64,000 nt of DNA from Dermanyssus gallinae. Taxonomy: Eukaryota; Arthropoda; Arachnida; Mesostigmata; Dermanyssidae. The notes beneath the pieces were generated by a model. That model was not told the origin of the DNA. It did not search any database and saw only the letters and a list, made by a program, of their open reading frames with translations. Position numbers and translations under genes: made by a program. This document shows positions 32,817-45,700 of this stretch, one piece after another; the first letter of the stretch is position 1; each line of letters opens with the position of its first letter. The stretch is from assembly GCA_003439945.1 (NCBI GenBank), contig QVRM01002472.1:1-64000 (forward strand). Reading direction: 5' to 3'.

Positions 32817-35800
32817 ATGACAGAATCAACAGTCAAGCGAACGTTCTCGCGGCTGTCCAACAATGTCGTGCCGGAACGCTACAGGCTCACCCTTAAGGTT
32901 GATATCGACAAGACCGAATTTGGCGGATCGGTCGAAGTCGATGTGCAGGTAAGTTTGACAACTCAGTTTGACAACTATTGCGAATATCTAGTTGCACAAC
33001 TCGAACTGCTCTACTATTACTGGCGTCACACGTTATTTGCCCACGATAGATCTGTAACGTTGGATTCACAAAAACACGAATAAAGCACCCTGGTGGTAGC
33101 GGGGCAAACTCTAGCAACAACAGAACTCCTACTCGCTCGTGGGTTACCTTCAACATGGGTGAGCATGCTTGATTTGGCTTCCTGCTGTACTACGCGCATC
33201 GGTTAGCTTCGTGACAGGTTCTTGCTAGAATTGATTGACGTTTTTATTTTTCAGTTTTTGTAACATCTCTTTATATAGGTCGTCATATAATCGTCTAGTC
33301 GGATTTCTGCATGACAAATCGTCAGCGAAACTCGCAGAGATCATAAATAGCTAGAACATTAGGTAGAGGTGTTAGGTTGGTCGACGATTCGAATCTAACT
33401 GTTGTTCAGCGTGCTCTGACAGATATGTAGCCATGTCGTCCTAATTGAGGTAAACGCATTACGTCAGCATGATCGAAAGTAATTCTTCGCATTATATGGT
33501 TAGCTGTTAAACTACATCATCGACTGCATATTGGTCGGCTTACTGCTGCTGTTATGCGATGTTTTCGTTCGTAGGTCCATGAGCCGACTACGTCCATTGT
33601 TGTCTACAGCGTCGATCTAGTCGTGACCAAGGCAGAGGTACGAAGCGGCACAGAAACAATCGCTGTAAAGGAGATCAAAGAACACAAGGATGATCAGCGC
33701 ATCGAATTCGTCACGGACAAACCCGTACCAAAAGGTAGTTTTCATATCTAAAGACGCCGCCAGGGGATGATGATGATAATTATGATAACTATAATAATAC
33801 TAATGGTAATAAGCAGCTCAGCTGCTGGAGCATTAATGTCTTCAGACACAATGGCTGCATGATTTTCATAAGGAGTGCGAGTTGCAAAGCAAACATTCGC
33901 TAGCTCCCTGTTGCCAGGAATATTCTTCTGCGAGTTCTTCAACAACCTGAGGTTCTGAGCGTCGTTAAAGTTGAAGCAATCCTACTTCTCGAGACTGTTC
34001 GATTCTCTACTTAGCAAGCGGACTGGACTTGGACGGTCTGCGACCGTGGCACCTACAAGATGGATGAATGCTCGGTCACGCAATCCCCGATTCAGAACTT
34101 CAGAGCGCTTACTGAAAGACCTGAGCATTCCAACAGCCCAATTGATCTGCGGTGCCCCTAACTAGAGCCATTGCATTTAGGCACGTGCCTTTTTTTAGCA
34201 GCAGAAGGTCCCACAATAGTCCTAGTTAAATAGGATTTTTACCATACCTTTAATACAATATGAAGATATATAATATTTGAAGAAGTAATACAACTGGCAT
34301 GGAGTTCATAGGTTCCTCTACAGTCGCAATCTGGTTTTGAAGAGGGAAACTTTTCGGGTCCAGCCGTGTTTTTGTTTGTCGGATTTACCGGGTCCCTTCG
34401 ACGGAGAGAGTGTTTCGACGATGGTTCAAATTGCCGCCTTTCATCCGGTAGCCATTCTGGATCTTTCTAGGAATGACTATGTCGTTTGGATAACTTTGCC
34501 TTCTTCCTCCCTGCTTCCGAGCGCATGGCCAGTGATTAAGTACTGGCAGAAGCTGTAGTAACCTAGTAGTAGTAGCAAGCTAACATCTAGCTTAGCAAGA
34601 TAAATCGACCGCTATTGACGTCCGAAGAACGTGGACCCGCCGAATCGCCTTAATCTAGCGAAGTGGTTGACCTAAAAGCACGGAAGCATCACCTGACACA
34701 GTATTGACGGCACCAGAGATACCTGCATAGAGAAAGCGTCGTATTCGAAATGTGCCATGTGGAAAAGCGGTGATGTTGATGACGTTATACACAATATCTT
34801 CCTCTGTCCAGCATTAGAAGACGCACAAACTGAACGTCTGGTTGCAGCATTAGAGTCCTCGAATACGGCGGTGACGATCTCATTCCCGCTATGCTCCAGG
34901 ATGAGCGCAAATAAAACTAGAAAACATGCACCAACGACGAAAAATACATGAACACGTTTACAGAAGTTAAACGAATGCAGTTCCTATGAAAATGGTTGTA
35001 ACATATATTTTAATTTAAAATAGTGGTCCGTTAATGACTTTCAGACCAGAGTGTTGACTGTCTATAACTACCAGCACACCCCAGTATAATGTGGTTATTG
35101 ATGCGTGCGTATCTTTACTTGGATTGACTGCTTTTCAGGTGCCGCTACTATTCACTACTCCTTTTCCGGTCACCTGCGCGATAACCTTTCTGGCTTTTAC
35201 CGGTGCAAAACGAAAAATACTCAGGGTGAAGATGTCTACTTTGCTTGTACCCAGTTTGAGGTTGGCTATCAAACACACTAAAAATACAATTTAGAATCAG
35301 GCTCTTCACTAGTCAGCCGAGTGTGTGTTAATGTGGCAATTCTACGAAAAGTGTTTCCGCAAACCTAATAGCTTGTCATGTAGTATGAAACTTGCTGATG
35401 CAATTATTTTCCACAGTCGTAGTTCTGGCCTTTAGTTGGAGTCCGGGTAGGATTTCATCAAACACAGGTATGAAACAACTATATGGATAATTAAGCACAT
35501 GGCACACAAACGTATTGCTTTTGTGAAGTGGTTTTAAACATTTAAGTTAAGTGAACGCTCTCACTAGTTGTCGCGTGTAGTCTTTCTTTCCCAAGGCCAG
35601 AAATTCCAAAATCAATAAGTCTAAACTGCGTGCATAATTATAGAGATATTATGCGGCTGATGAATATTCTGCATAATTTGTAAGGCATGTTGCATTCTTT
35701 GTAAGGCATGCTAAACGCAATTTGATCTAAAAAAGTGACTTTTGGAGTACGTAAAGAAGAAAGATTAGCTAAGACGCCTCAGGAACCATCAAAAATGCAG

Positions 35801-36301
35801 TTCGAAATTCCGATTATATTTATATGTTAATTTTGTTTGAGAAAAAAATAACTCAGTTATCTTTACGAGTAGCTTGACTATATATATATATATATATATA
35901 TACATATATTTAAACTACCCGTTAATATATAAAGAGCAGGAGCTACTGTTTTACTGCTATATTATTAGACAACCAATAACTCAGTGTCCATGTGTTCTGT
36001 GGTGCCTACTAGGCCGTGAGCGCGCGTCACGCATTTCCATGCTGGGATGAGCCGGCGATGAAGTCGGTCTTTGAGGTGACGATGATTACTAAGAAGGGTT
36101 TGTTGGCCCTCTCCAATATGACGCCCGTCGAAGAGAAGGATGCCGATGCTGGTTGGCAGATGACCCGCTTTGAGCCGACTCCCAAAATGAGCACCTATCT
36201 GCTTTGCTGTACGTATTTTGCTCAAGATCTTCACCCTTTTAATCTATTCCCTCCGTTTGCTTTTTTCTTGCTTCACTCTATCTTCTTAGATTTGCATTGG
36301 C

Positions 36302-36371
<70 letters not shown>

Positions 36372-39300
36372 GGTCGTTTTTTCTCGCAGTCGTTGTAGGC
36401 AACTTCGATTATGTGGAAGCGAAAACATCGCGCTCGATTCGCGTTCGGGTCTACACTCCAGTCGGGAAAAAAGAATCGGGCGAGTTTGCGCTTAATATGG
36501 CCGTCAAAGCGCTTGACTTCTACGAGGACTACTTCAAGGTTAGACGTCGTTGGTTATTTTTCTGTGGAAAGATACTATGGAAGATAAATTGTATCGTCTA
36601 GGACATACGTTTAATGTGATTGATTACTTTATCAAAATGATAAGGTATTTTTAGCTGTCCAGTTATAATTCATATTGTTATTCTTCTCAGAGACAGCCAG
36701 AGTCGATCTCACCTGCTTGCATTACCTTGTTTTTTTTTATACGGGAAGTTTTGAGAATGCATGATGCACATGCGTCACAAGCAGCCTGCGTAACTAGTGA
36801 GAGACTCACATACTCACTAAAGCCGGCCTCCTCACTAAACCCTGCCTCCGGGGGACTTTGCCATTTTGTAAGCCGTTCTGCAAGGGTGCGCCGAGACCAT
36901 GAAAGCCCGACTGATCCCCTCGGCTTCTCTTCTCAACCACTTCCCCGAGGGATCCGTTCCAGCCTCTCTCGCCTGGGTGCTTCCTTAGCTGTATTGAGTA
37001 TTAAAATGGCGTCGAACAAGTTCATCGCCTTCCTCCATGCCCCCGCCGAAGTCATCATATGGGCGACCATCTCCCTGATGGGCCGGTTTCTTATAGCGGG
37101 TGGTCCTGCTTCACTCGCTTCCTTGAGTGTATCACACCGCAGAACAGTATGCTCCACGGTGTCCGCCTCTCCAGAGTCAGACAGTACAAAGTATCGCTGA
37201 TGGCCTTCTTAATCCAGAACATGTAACTCTGAAACTGGCCGTGTCCGGTCAGAACCTGAGTCGTCCAGTAGTAAAGTTCTCCGTGTCGGCGGTCGTACCA
37301 CACCCTGAGGTTCGGTATCAGACTCTTGGTCCAGCTTCCTGTGGTCACATCAAGTCTTACCTGCGCCCATTCCTCATTCCAGGCCGCTAATATGGCACTC
37401 CTGATATTGGTGAGATCCAGATTTCCATCTAGATACATTTTACTGTACCTAGATGAAAACATGCATTTCGGTTGAGGCCAGCACCAGTATAATTCGTTCA
37501 GCCTTTTTCATAACTTGGAGTAGTCTTCTCAACGCAAGGATTAAATTTAGGTCCAATGCAATGGAACAAACTAATTGAGGAAAGCTCGCAAGGGCATTTT
37601 GTCATTTCATAGTATCCTTGAACCCTATCGGCTGTCGCTGGGTGTCGCTCTCAGCCTTTTTAAATTAAAGATTTTACCGACTGTTGCGTACGGGATTCAG
37701 GTAATATGGCCCCACTTATTATTACTTACTCAAACTTTTGAAAAAAATTGAGTTTACTCGATAAAATGAAAGCAAGTTTCTTTGTAAAAAAAGTTCACTA
37801 TACTCAACCGGCTTGTTTACGTGTTGGCCTCGACACCAGTGGGGGACCTCAAAATTACTTATACCTTACTGAGAACGGAGGTCTTCGACAGTCATCCTGC
37901 TGAGTAGCAATACAAGTTTGCCGGTGTTAATTGGCGTTTTTATGAGACTAGAGCGATGACCACTAATTACTAGAGGGCCTATTTTGCAAAAGCAGGAACT
38001 TCGTTACCGGGTTTGCAATACATCGATTATATACGAAGTTACGTACACGAAATGGCTGTCACGAAATAAGGACCTAGTGTAAATGTAAGATGTATGAATG
38101 ATCGTGTGATCTGTATCACCTCTAACAAGAGCGATACTGCCGGCGAAAATGATGTAGGAAAGCTGTAAACCAAATTGTGGTGAATACCTATTTTGCTAAT
38201 AATGGTTTGCAATAAATAATGACGTTACAGTACGGTGCCTTGGTGTGCAGTAGCTCAATTTTACTCGTTTAGCGCTGCTTTGTTTCACTCTTCAGTCTCT
38301 ACCTCTACAGTCAAGTTTACTTCAAACGAAGTAAACATTGATTCTAGTCTACCTCTGGTACTTGCGTATTATGCGTAACTAAAGTACTTCCCAAGTGGCT
38401 ACGTTTTTGGCTTTTATTTACATGACTACATGCTTGGCTCTAGAATATTCGTTGTATTTAATTTTATAAGTTGTTTGTCATTTTTGTTTTAATTCGATAT
38501 TTCTAACCATTTCTGATGCAGTTGACCAGGGTAATAAGTCAACCCCTGGAGTGTTTGACTCCAACAAAGTAACTGCAGATATAATTTTTTTAGAGAACGT
38601 TTTTCTTTAAATATGTTGATCATAAACTTTAAGCAAATGTTTTAGACCTAGTTAGATCTGCAAGGTACTGTAAGCCATTTTATCGTCTCAACCTAGGGAC
38701 GATAATAATTTACCGCGCAAGGCGGCTTAGTGGCAAAGTCAGTGCCTTGCATTCGGGAGGTCGTTGTTTCAAGACCGGGACCTGCCACTCTTACCGGAGT
38801 GGATTATAATCGGCCATAATTGAAAAAAAAACGGGGAGCACAGATATTGATCACCATCCAACCCCCCATTATGTTATATTAGGAGCGATAATACAATTTG
38901 AGGGACTTATCAGCGTAGACACGGCAATTTAAGGCAAAGTGGAAATAAACTAATACATTGAACACTTATAAACTGTTTTATGTGTAGATTCCATACCCGC
39001 TGAGTAAATCTGACCTGGTTGCAATTCCCGACATGAGTGCGGCCGCGATGGAAAACTGGGGTCTCATCACTTTCCGGTAAGTGATATATATATATATATA
39101 TATATATAATACTTTGATTATCCATTGATTGGTTCATACATTATATTGTTGTCGGTAGCATCACCGAATTTTACATAGCATACATTTAATATATGCATAG
39201 CTTCAGTGTTTTTCTAACTAGCTAAATAACATTTTCATGCAACGTTTAAACAAGCTAATGAATAACAAAACCATAATATATGTAGATAAGTAAAACAAAT

Positions 39301-42300
39301 AATAGTTATAATATCAAATAATCTATATATATTGTATTTGATGACAATGTGCTGTGTCTGAGTGTTGTCATTAGCGCTGTCACCATCATCACCCCGAAGG
39401 TCGCAAGGGCATTTAAGAAGGGCCTGTAAAGCTGCTTTTGCATTGGTGGGCACAGAGTCACCTGGGGCTCCTACCCACATAGATTGCACCGCAGGGACAC
39501 GCTGAATGAATCGTTACGGAGCATAATGTAGAATTAAACGGATTCCTTAAGTATCCTACTCTGCGCACATGTAGCCAACTTACACGCGTCCGATAACTTT
39601 TCGAAAATAATTTGTCGTTTGTAGTAAAGAACTGGATCAAAGTACCTAACGCCCCGGCAGAGAGCGCATGGAAATAAAACAGCGTTGGCGGAAGAGTCAT
39701 ATGTGGCAAAAAGTAGTGATGGCCTTAGCCAATCGATCATAAAATTATCCCGTGTGTCGTAGAAGCAGCACAAGCGGCAATAACCAATAATGTCATCTTT
39801 GTTTTCGCGGGTGTTGGGATCAACAAACTTTTTTCTTGTCACAAAAACATTCGGAAAATAAAGAAATTGAAGCCATCCCACAGCGTCATAGGTTTTCGCT
39901 CGATGTCGCTCTCAGTCTTTCTAATTTAAAGATTGCACTAAACCGATTAAGAGTGCTAGTAGTTCACCGCACTAGTCGCAACCAGTTTGTCTATGTGTTG
40001 GTCTCGAGAGAAATGGGTTTCACGAAATACCGACTAAGTATACATATATATATATATATATATATATATTCTCCACAAGAATATATATATATATTCTCCA
40101 CAAGAATTCAAACTAGTCGTTCACGTTTGAGGAGATAAATTAATGCAGTGGTGTCTTAATGCAGTTTGTTAATGATAATATAATTCAATAGTTCAATAAA
40201 GTACAACCCTAGCTTTGGGCCATCACGTCGCTAATGCATTATTATATAATATCTAGAGATGCAAAGAGTTTATAGCTGCTTTGTTTAAGTCCAGAAAAGC
40301 CATCTACCAAGTCGATTGCTTTTTGCGCCCAGATTTATGTGGATCTTATAAGTAAGTTAAGCACAGTATGACCTTTGGCAGGTAGCAGGAAACAATGCTG
40401 CTGCACGCTACGTGACGTCACGATTTGATTTTGCAGCGAATCTTGCCTTCTGGTGGATCCCGTTCAGACGCCTGTGCAGCGTAAAAAGTGGATTACGGAA
40501 ACTGTCGCTCACGAGCTGGCGCACATGTGGTTCGGCAACCTCGTAACCATGGTGAGTAGCCTATTCACCTACGACCGGGTGCGGATGTCATACACTTGAC
40601 GGGCTCTATGAACTAGAGCTATCTAAACTATGCTCGTTTTTGCCCTATTTGGTCCTGCTCGTTGCTTGTTTTCGATGCACTCTGATCGTTATTGTGGGTA
40701 TGATGTTGTCATTCGCTGTGTAGGATTAATTCACAATTTTAGTCGTTCTAAATATACCCAGATGAAAAACGTAGATTTTTTAATTCCGACTGAATTTTGA
40801 ATTCCGTTTGGACTTTAGTCAACTTTAGTCTTGGTAAGCGATAGATTAAATCATTGTTAATTACTGTGTTACTTTCAGGAGTGGTGGACCTACTTATGGT
40901 TGAACGAAGGGTTTGCCACCTTCATGGCTACCCGATCAACGACTGATTTTGCTCCCGAATACGATTTTCGTACGCAGTTTGTCGCTGATATGCTTAACAC
41001 TGCGCTTCAGGTAAGCAAATGTAAATCAGTACCACTGACGTTTTGCCTTACTATGTCGACTATTTGTTCTCTATATATTATACGCTGTCTTAAAAATAAA
41101 TGGGAGCAGAACAACAGGCGGTTCTGAGACAGTTGGCTTTCGAAAATGAAATCTATAGTTTTTTGTATTTGTTTCTACCTATGATGGCTTTCTTCATTGA
41201 CCATAACCATTTTGGCATTGCAGTTGGATGCGTTAGATAGTTCACATCCGGTTGAAGTTAAGGTTTCCCATCCGGCCGAGGTGGAGGAAATTTTTGATGA
41301 AGTGTCGTATGACAAGGGAGCCTCCATCATCAACATGCTTCACAGCTACCTCGGCGATGAGGTTTGTACAACGTAGCGACTAATCAATGTAGAGAAAATA
41401 TCTTTTGCAGGAAAACACGACTTATTATTTTCCTTGATAGATTAATTTCAAAGATGTTTCTATTTTCATATTTATTAGTGCACTTTCAAGCGGCATAATT
41501 AAATGCATACCTGATTAGTTTAAATATTTTAGTTTAGTCAGTGAAGGCCTCATATAAATTGCTGCCCATCAATCTCTGCAGACAAACGAGAGCGTTGGAC
41601 CATGTTGGTAATAGCCAAGCACCATGTTTAGTGTATATACATGTTTGTCACAAGGGCCCAGGGTGCTGGAGATAACGTAGCCGTTTCTGGTGATTTTTGA
41701 ACCCGGAATTGGGTTTCGTTTCAGCATGAGAACTCTGACTGTTGCCGTTAGTGAGAGATAACTTTGATTCTGCACTAACGGAAACGATGTAGTTAGATAT
41801 ATAATTGTCTCATGCATTTCCGCTTGCATTTATTTATCATAAAAGCATCATCGTTTACGGCAATGCAGAACAATGTTTGCTTCTTATTGCTGTTTTTTGG
41901 TAGGAGGCAAATATTGTTCCGCATCGCTGTGAATGATGCACTTATCATATATACATAATCTTTCTTTAATACGTACACTGGCCTTTAGCGTGGTAAAATA
42001 GAAAAGTGCTAAGGTGCTTGATATTTTAAAGAACTCTAAAGATTTGAGAAATATATAGCACAAAATGTGCAATTGCAAGACAACCGGTCCTTCTATACAG
42101 AAACTAAGCACACCGTCGTGTCCGTGAAACTTCTGCTTCTTCTGAAGAATATATAATGCCGGCCAGGCGTGTCGCGCGACAGTCGCAACGTCGCCTCACA
42201 GTCATTTATGCATGCACCTAATTTCGAAATGCCCGGCGAAAAGTCTTAATTGCTCCGCAATGTCGCTTTTACTATTTAGCAGAATTTTCTTATGGACACG

Positions 42301-42736
42301 ACGATGTGCTTAGTTTCTGTATAGGAGAACTGGTTGTCTCGCAATTGCACATTTTGTGCCCTTATGTCGGGCAAGAACACCAGTATCACAAATTATAGTA
42401 ACTTCACTTCACTCCGAAACAAGACTTCTCAGAGAACATGTTCCATTGGAGAAAAGATTTGGTGTTACGAGCTTTATACTTGCATATATTGCTCTTCACA
42501 CTATCGTACACCCTGTATATACATAGCTTTGGCTTTATAATATTTACATTCGTTTCTGTTTATATGGAAAACATCGCATTTTTTTACGGGCCCGTCTTCT
42601 CCGGACAGCCAATTTATTTAAATTCAGTGGTTCTTCATTGAGCTTGAAATGAAGAATAAAAGATTTCTATAATCACATAAACTCAAACAATTGTAACCAT
42701 TCAGGGCATTTTGCAGAAAAGGCTATCGCCCGTGTC

Positions 42737-42767
<31 letters not shown>

Positions 42768-45700
42768 TGAAAAAGTGTATACATATATACGATGCCTCTG
42801 GAATGATTTCATTTGTATAAAAAGGCTAAGGTGAGACCTAATGTTTGAACGTGTTTATGTGGGTAACTATAATGTTTTGTCGAATTAATTTGTTATCGTT
42901 AATTTTTATGTATTTTTAAGGTTAACTTTGATATACAAAAATTACTATTATCTAATTTTCCCGTTTTTAATATAGATAACGTTTTATTGGTTATATATAA
43001 ATATGTGTGCTTATGTGTTTACAGAATTTCCGGAAGGGCATGACGATGTATCTTTCACGCCATGCCTATGCCAATACTGTCACTGAGGACTTGTGGGTAG
43101 CACTTGGCGAAGAATCTGGACAACCCGTCGCTGAAATCATGTCGCCTTGGGTTAAGGAAATGGGTTTTCCACTCATATCGGTCGGTATTGCTAGTCTTGC
43201 CTGTGCTTCTAGATCTACTATGTGTTTACATGTGGCGGCGTGGTATAGGGCACTAGTGCGCTAGTCATGGCTGTCAACTGCCGGAGTGCCGTTGGTTCAA
43301 TCTCTGTTGTTGATTGAATTTTCTTTGAGCGGTATTTATTAAGAATAGGTGATACACCATACGCCTGGGAGTTATCGACCATGCTGCCACAAGTTGACTA
43401 TGACAAGACTATTGGGGAAACCTTAGATATCTCAACATGTCTGCTTATGCTGCCGCTATAAGCGCAACTTATATAAAAGCGTAACATGTTTATTTAAGTA
43501 TTCATGCCAAGGGAATAATAAATCAATTCAGCCATACATGTCAATGTGTCGAGCAGTTAGTCTTTACCTGATTTTTACGCGATTGCATTGGTATAATATT
43601 ATACTGTTGTTGTTTCCATAGGTAACACTACCTGCCCGTGTTAGTAGTGGCTGATGAGTTGTTATTTTTTAAATTGTAGCACAGAAAACTGGAGTTGTTC
43701 AGGGTGACTCCGCAAGCCCGTTCCTCTTTATACCGTATATAGCTGGGTTAGCGGACGCCCTCAAAGATGTAAAAGCGAGTTTATGCCGACAACTTAGTAG
43801 TGCTTGCAAAGACACGAAACCACCTAATATATATACTGACAATCAACTTGGTAGTACTTGGAATTTAAAGGAAATTAATTATATATGGCTCTGACTATAG
43901 TTGCTTGTACTAATAGCATATAGACATATTTTCTGTCACTAAGTGTACTGACCATGCGCGGTCATATATTCAATTTTCTCTTCAAGTAGTCAGCTTGCTG
44001 ATAGAATTGTCGGATTTTGCCTGATTTGCCGGTATGAAGGTTAAACGCCGTGAGTCGGGACCAAACTGCATTCTGGAGGTGAAGCAGGAGAAGTTTTATT
44101 CATCGGCCAGCAAAACGTCACACAAGGCTACTCCAACGCTGTGGAAGGTATAACAAGAGAATTCTTGGGCTTTCTTTACATTTACATGCATTTATTGTCC
44201 GAATCACTTTGACACACGCCACTACTCGAGGCATCAGTGTAGAGTATTGTTGAACTCGATAGACTAAATACAGATTATGTTATTTTTGTTTATTTTGTTG
44301 AAATTGGCTATAATATACACTTTTGTATAAGATTCTTTTCATTATTCTCTATCCTTTCCATTCTTCTGGCAAGAGAAGCAATGCAACGATGAATGTTTCA
44401 ATGCTGTGCATTCCACTGCGTAAAACTTGGCACACCTCTGCAGGCAGAACCGGCAGGTGCACAACGTATATATACAACGTATATAGTATACCATTTAAAA
44501 AGCGGCGTCTGAACATGCCCGGTATGATAACTATGCATTATGTACCTGGTGCAAATGTGGCGACTGTCACATGCAGACCAAAGATGCAAGCCACTTAATA
44601 CGTCCAAACTCCTGGCCTATTTGACTTTAGCTCCCCTACGCGGCATCTTCAGCCTTAGTCGGAGTGTTTCAGTAGCTGATGGGTTGTCCAACATAAGATA
44701 CAGAAAGCGGCCATTTTCTTCATACATATTATATACAGAATATAACGTAATAGAAAATGTCTTGTCATGATATGTGAAAGTTTGTTATTTAGCTTAACTT
44801 TTTTTTTCTTAATGGGGGGTTGGGTGGTAATGCACTATCTCTTTTTATTGAGACGTCTGTGCTCCCCGTTTTTTTTCGACCATGGATTTTAAAGTCAGCT
44901 TCGGCATTCACCTTATTTAAATTGGGAACCATGAAAACCAATTTAGGAGTGACCGGTCTGGGTATCTCACTGCGGTGTGATGTTTGAATTAATGTTCTGA
45001 CAGTTGCGACTTGTGTTACCGTTGCGTAGGTCCCTCTTGTCATCGGAGCAGAAGGTCTGAAGTCAATGAGCGTGCTGCTCGACTCTGCTCAACAAGAGTT
45101 CGAGATTGCCGATGGAGCAAAAGCGAGCTGGATCAACGTAAGTCGGATGTAAAGTGCATGCCAAATATAGTAAAGCGACAACATTTATCTGCGGTTGATT
45201 TATCGTAAAGCTCGTTATAGTCAGATCAAGTTCTAGTAGTATTACTATGCATGTGTGATAATTTCCTGTTCAGCAGGTAAGACTTTAGATGATTGAAGAT
45301 GTACTACTGCTCATCAAGGCGCATCATTGTTTTATACTGAAGCATAACTGATTGCAGTAGAAGTTATCCTAACTTACTAGAAATATTCGTATGCATATAT
45401 GGGTAGAGGTAGTGTTAAATTGAGAACATAGAATGACTACATAAACCAAGTAATGACTAAATTATTTTTTAATTTAAGGCGACAAGGTGGCACGCAACAT
45501 GTATTTTGTTCGTAATTTACAAACTACTTTAGTTTTATCAAGCAATTTTTGATCCAAAGAAGCAACTGGAAATGCGGTTTGCACACACTGACATCTCTCC
45601 ATCCTCCACTGACCGGGAACTACCTCTGCAAACAATGGAGGGCGGATGCGAGACTACTCACGGCTAGCTTATTCCCCGGAGGCCCGAGGAGTGCGCCTTG

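Noticed and set aside
38715..38825. Possible functional tRNA gene
   Set aside because: A and B boxes are present, but the acceptor and T stems do not pair, so it is classed as a tRNA-derived SINE.
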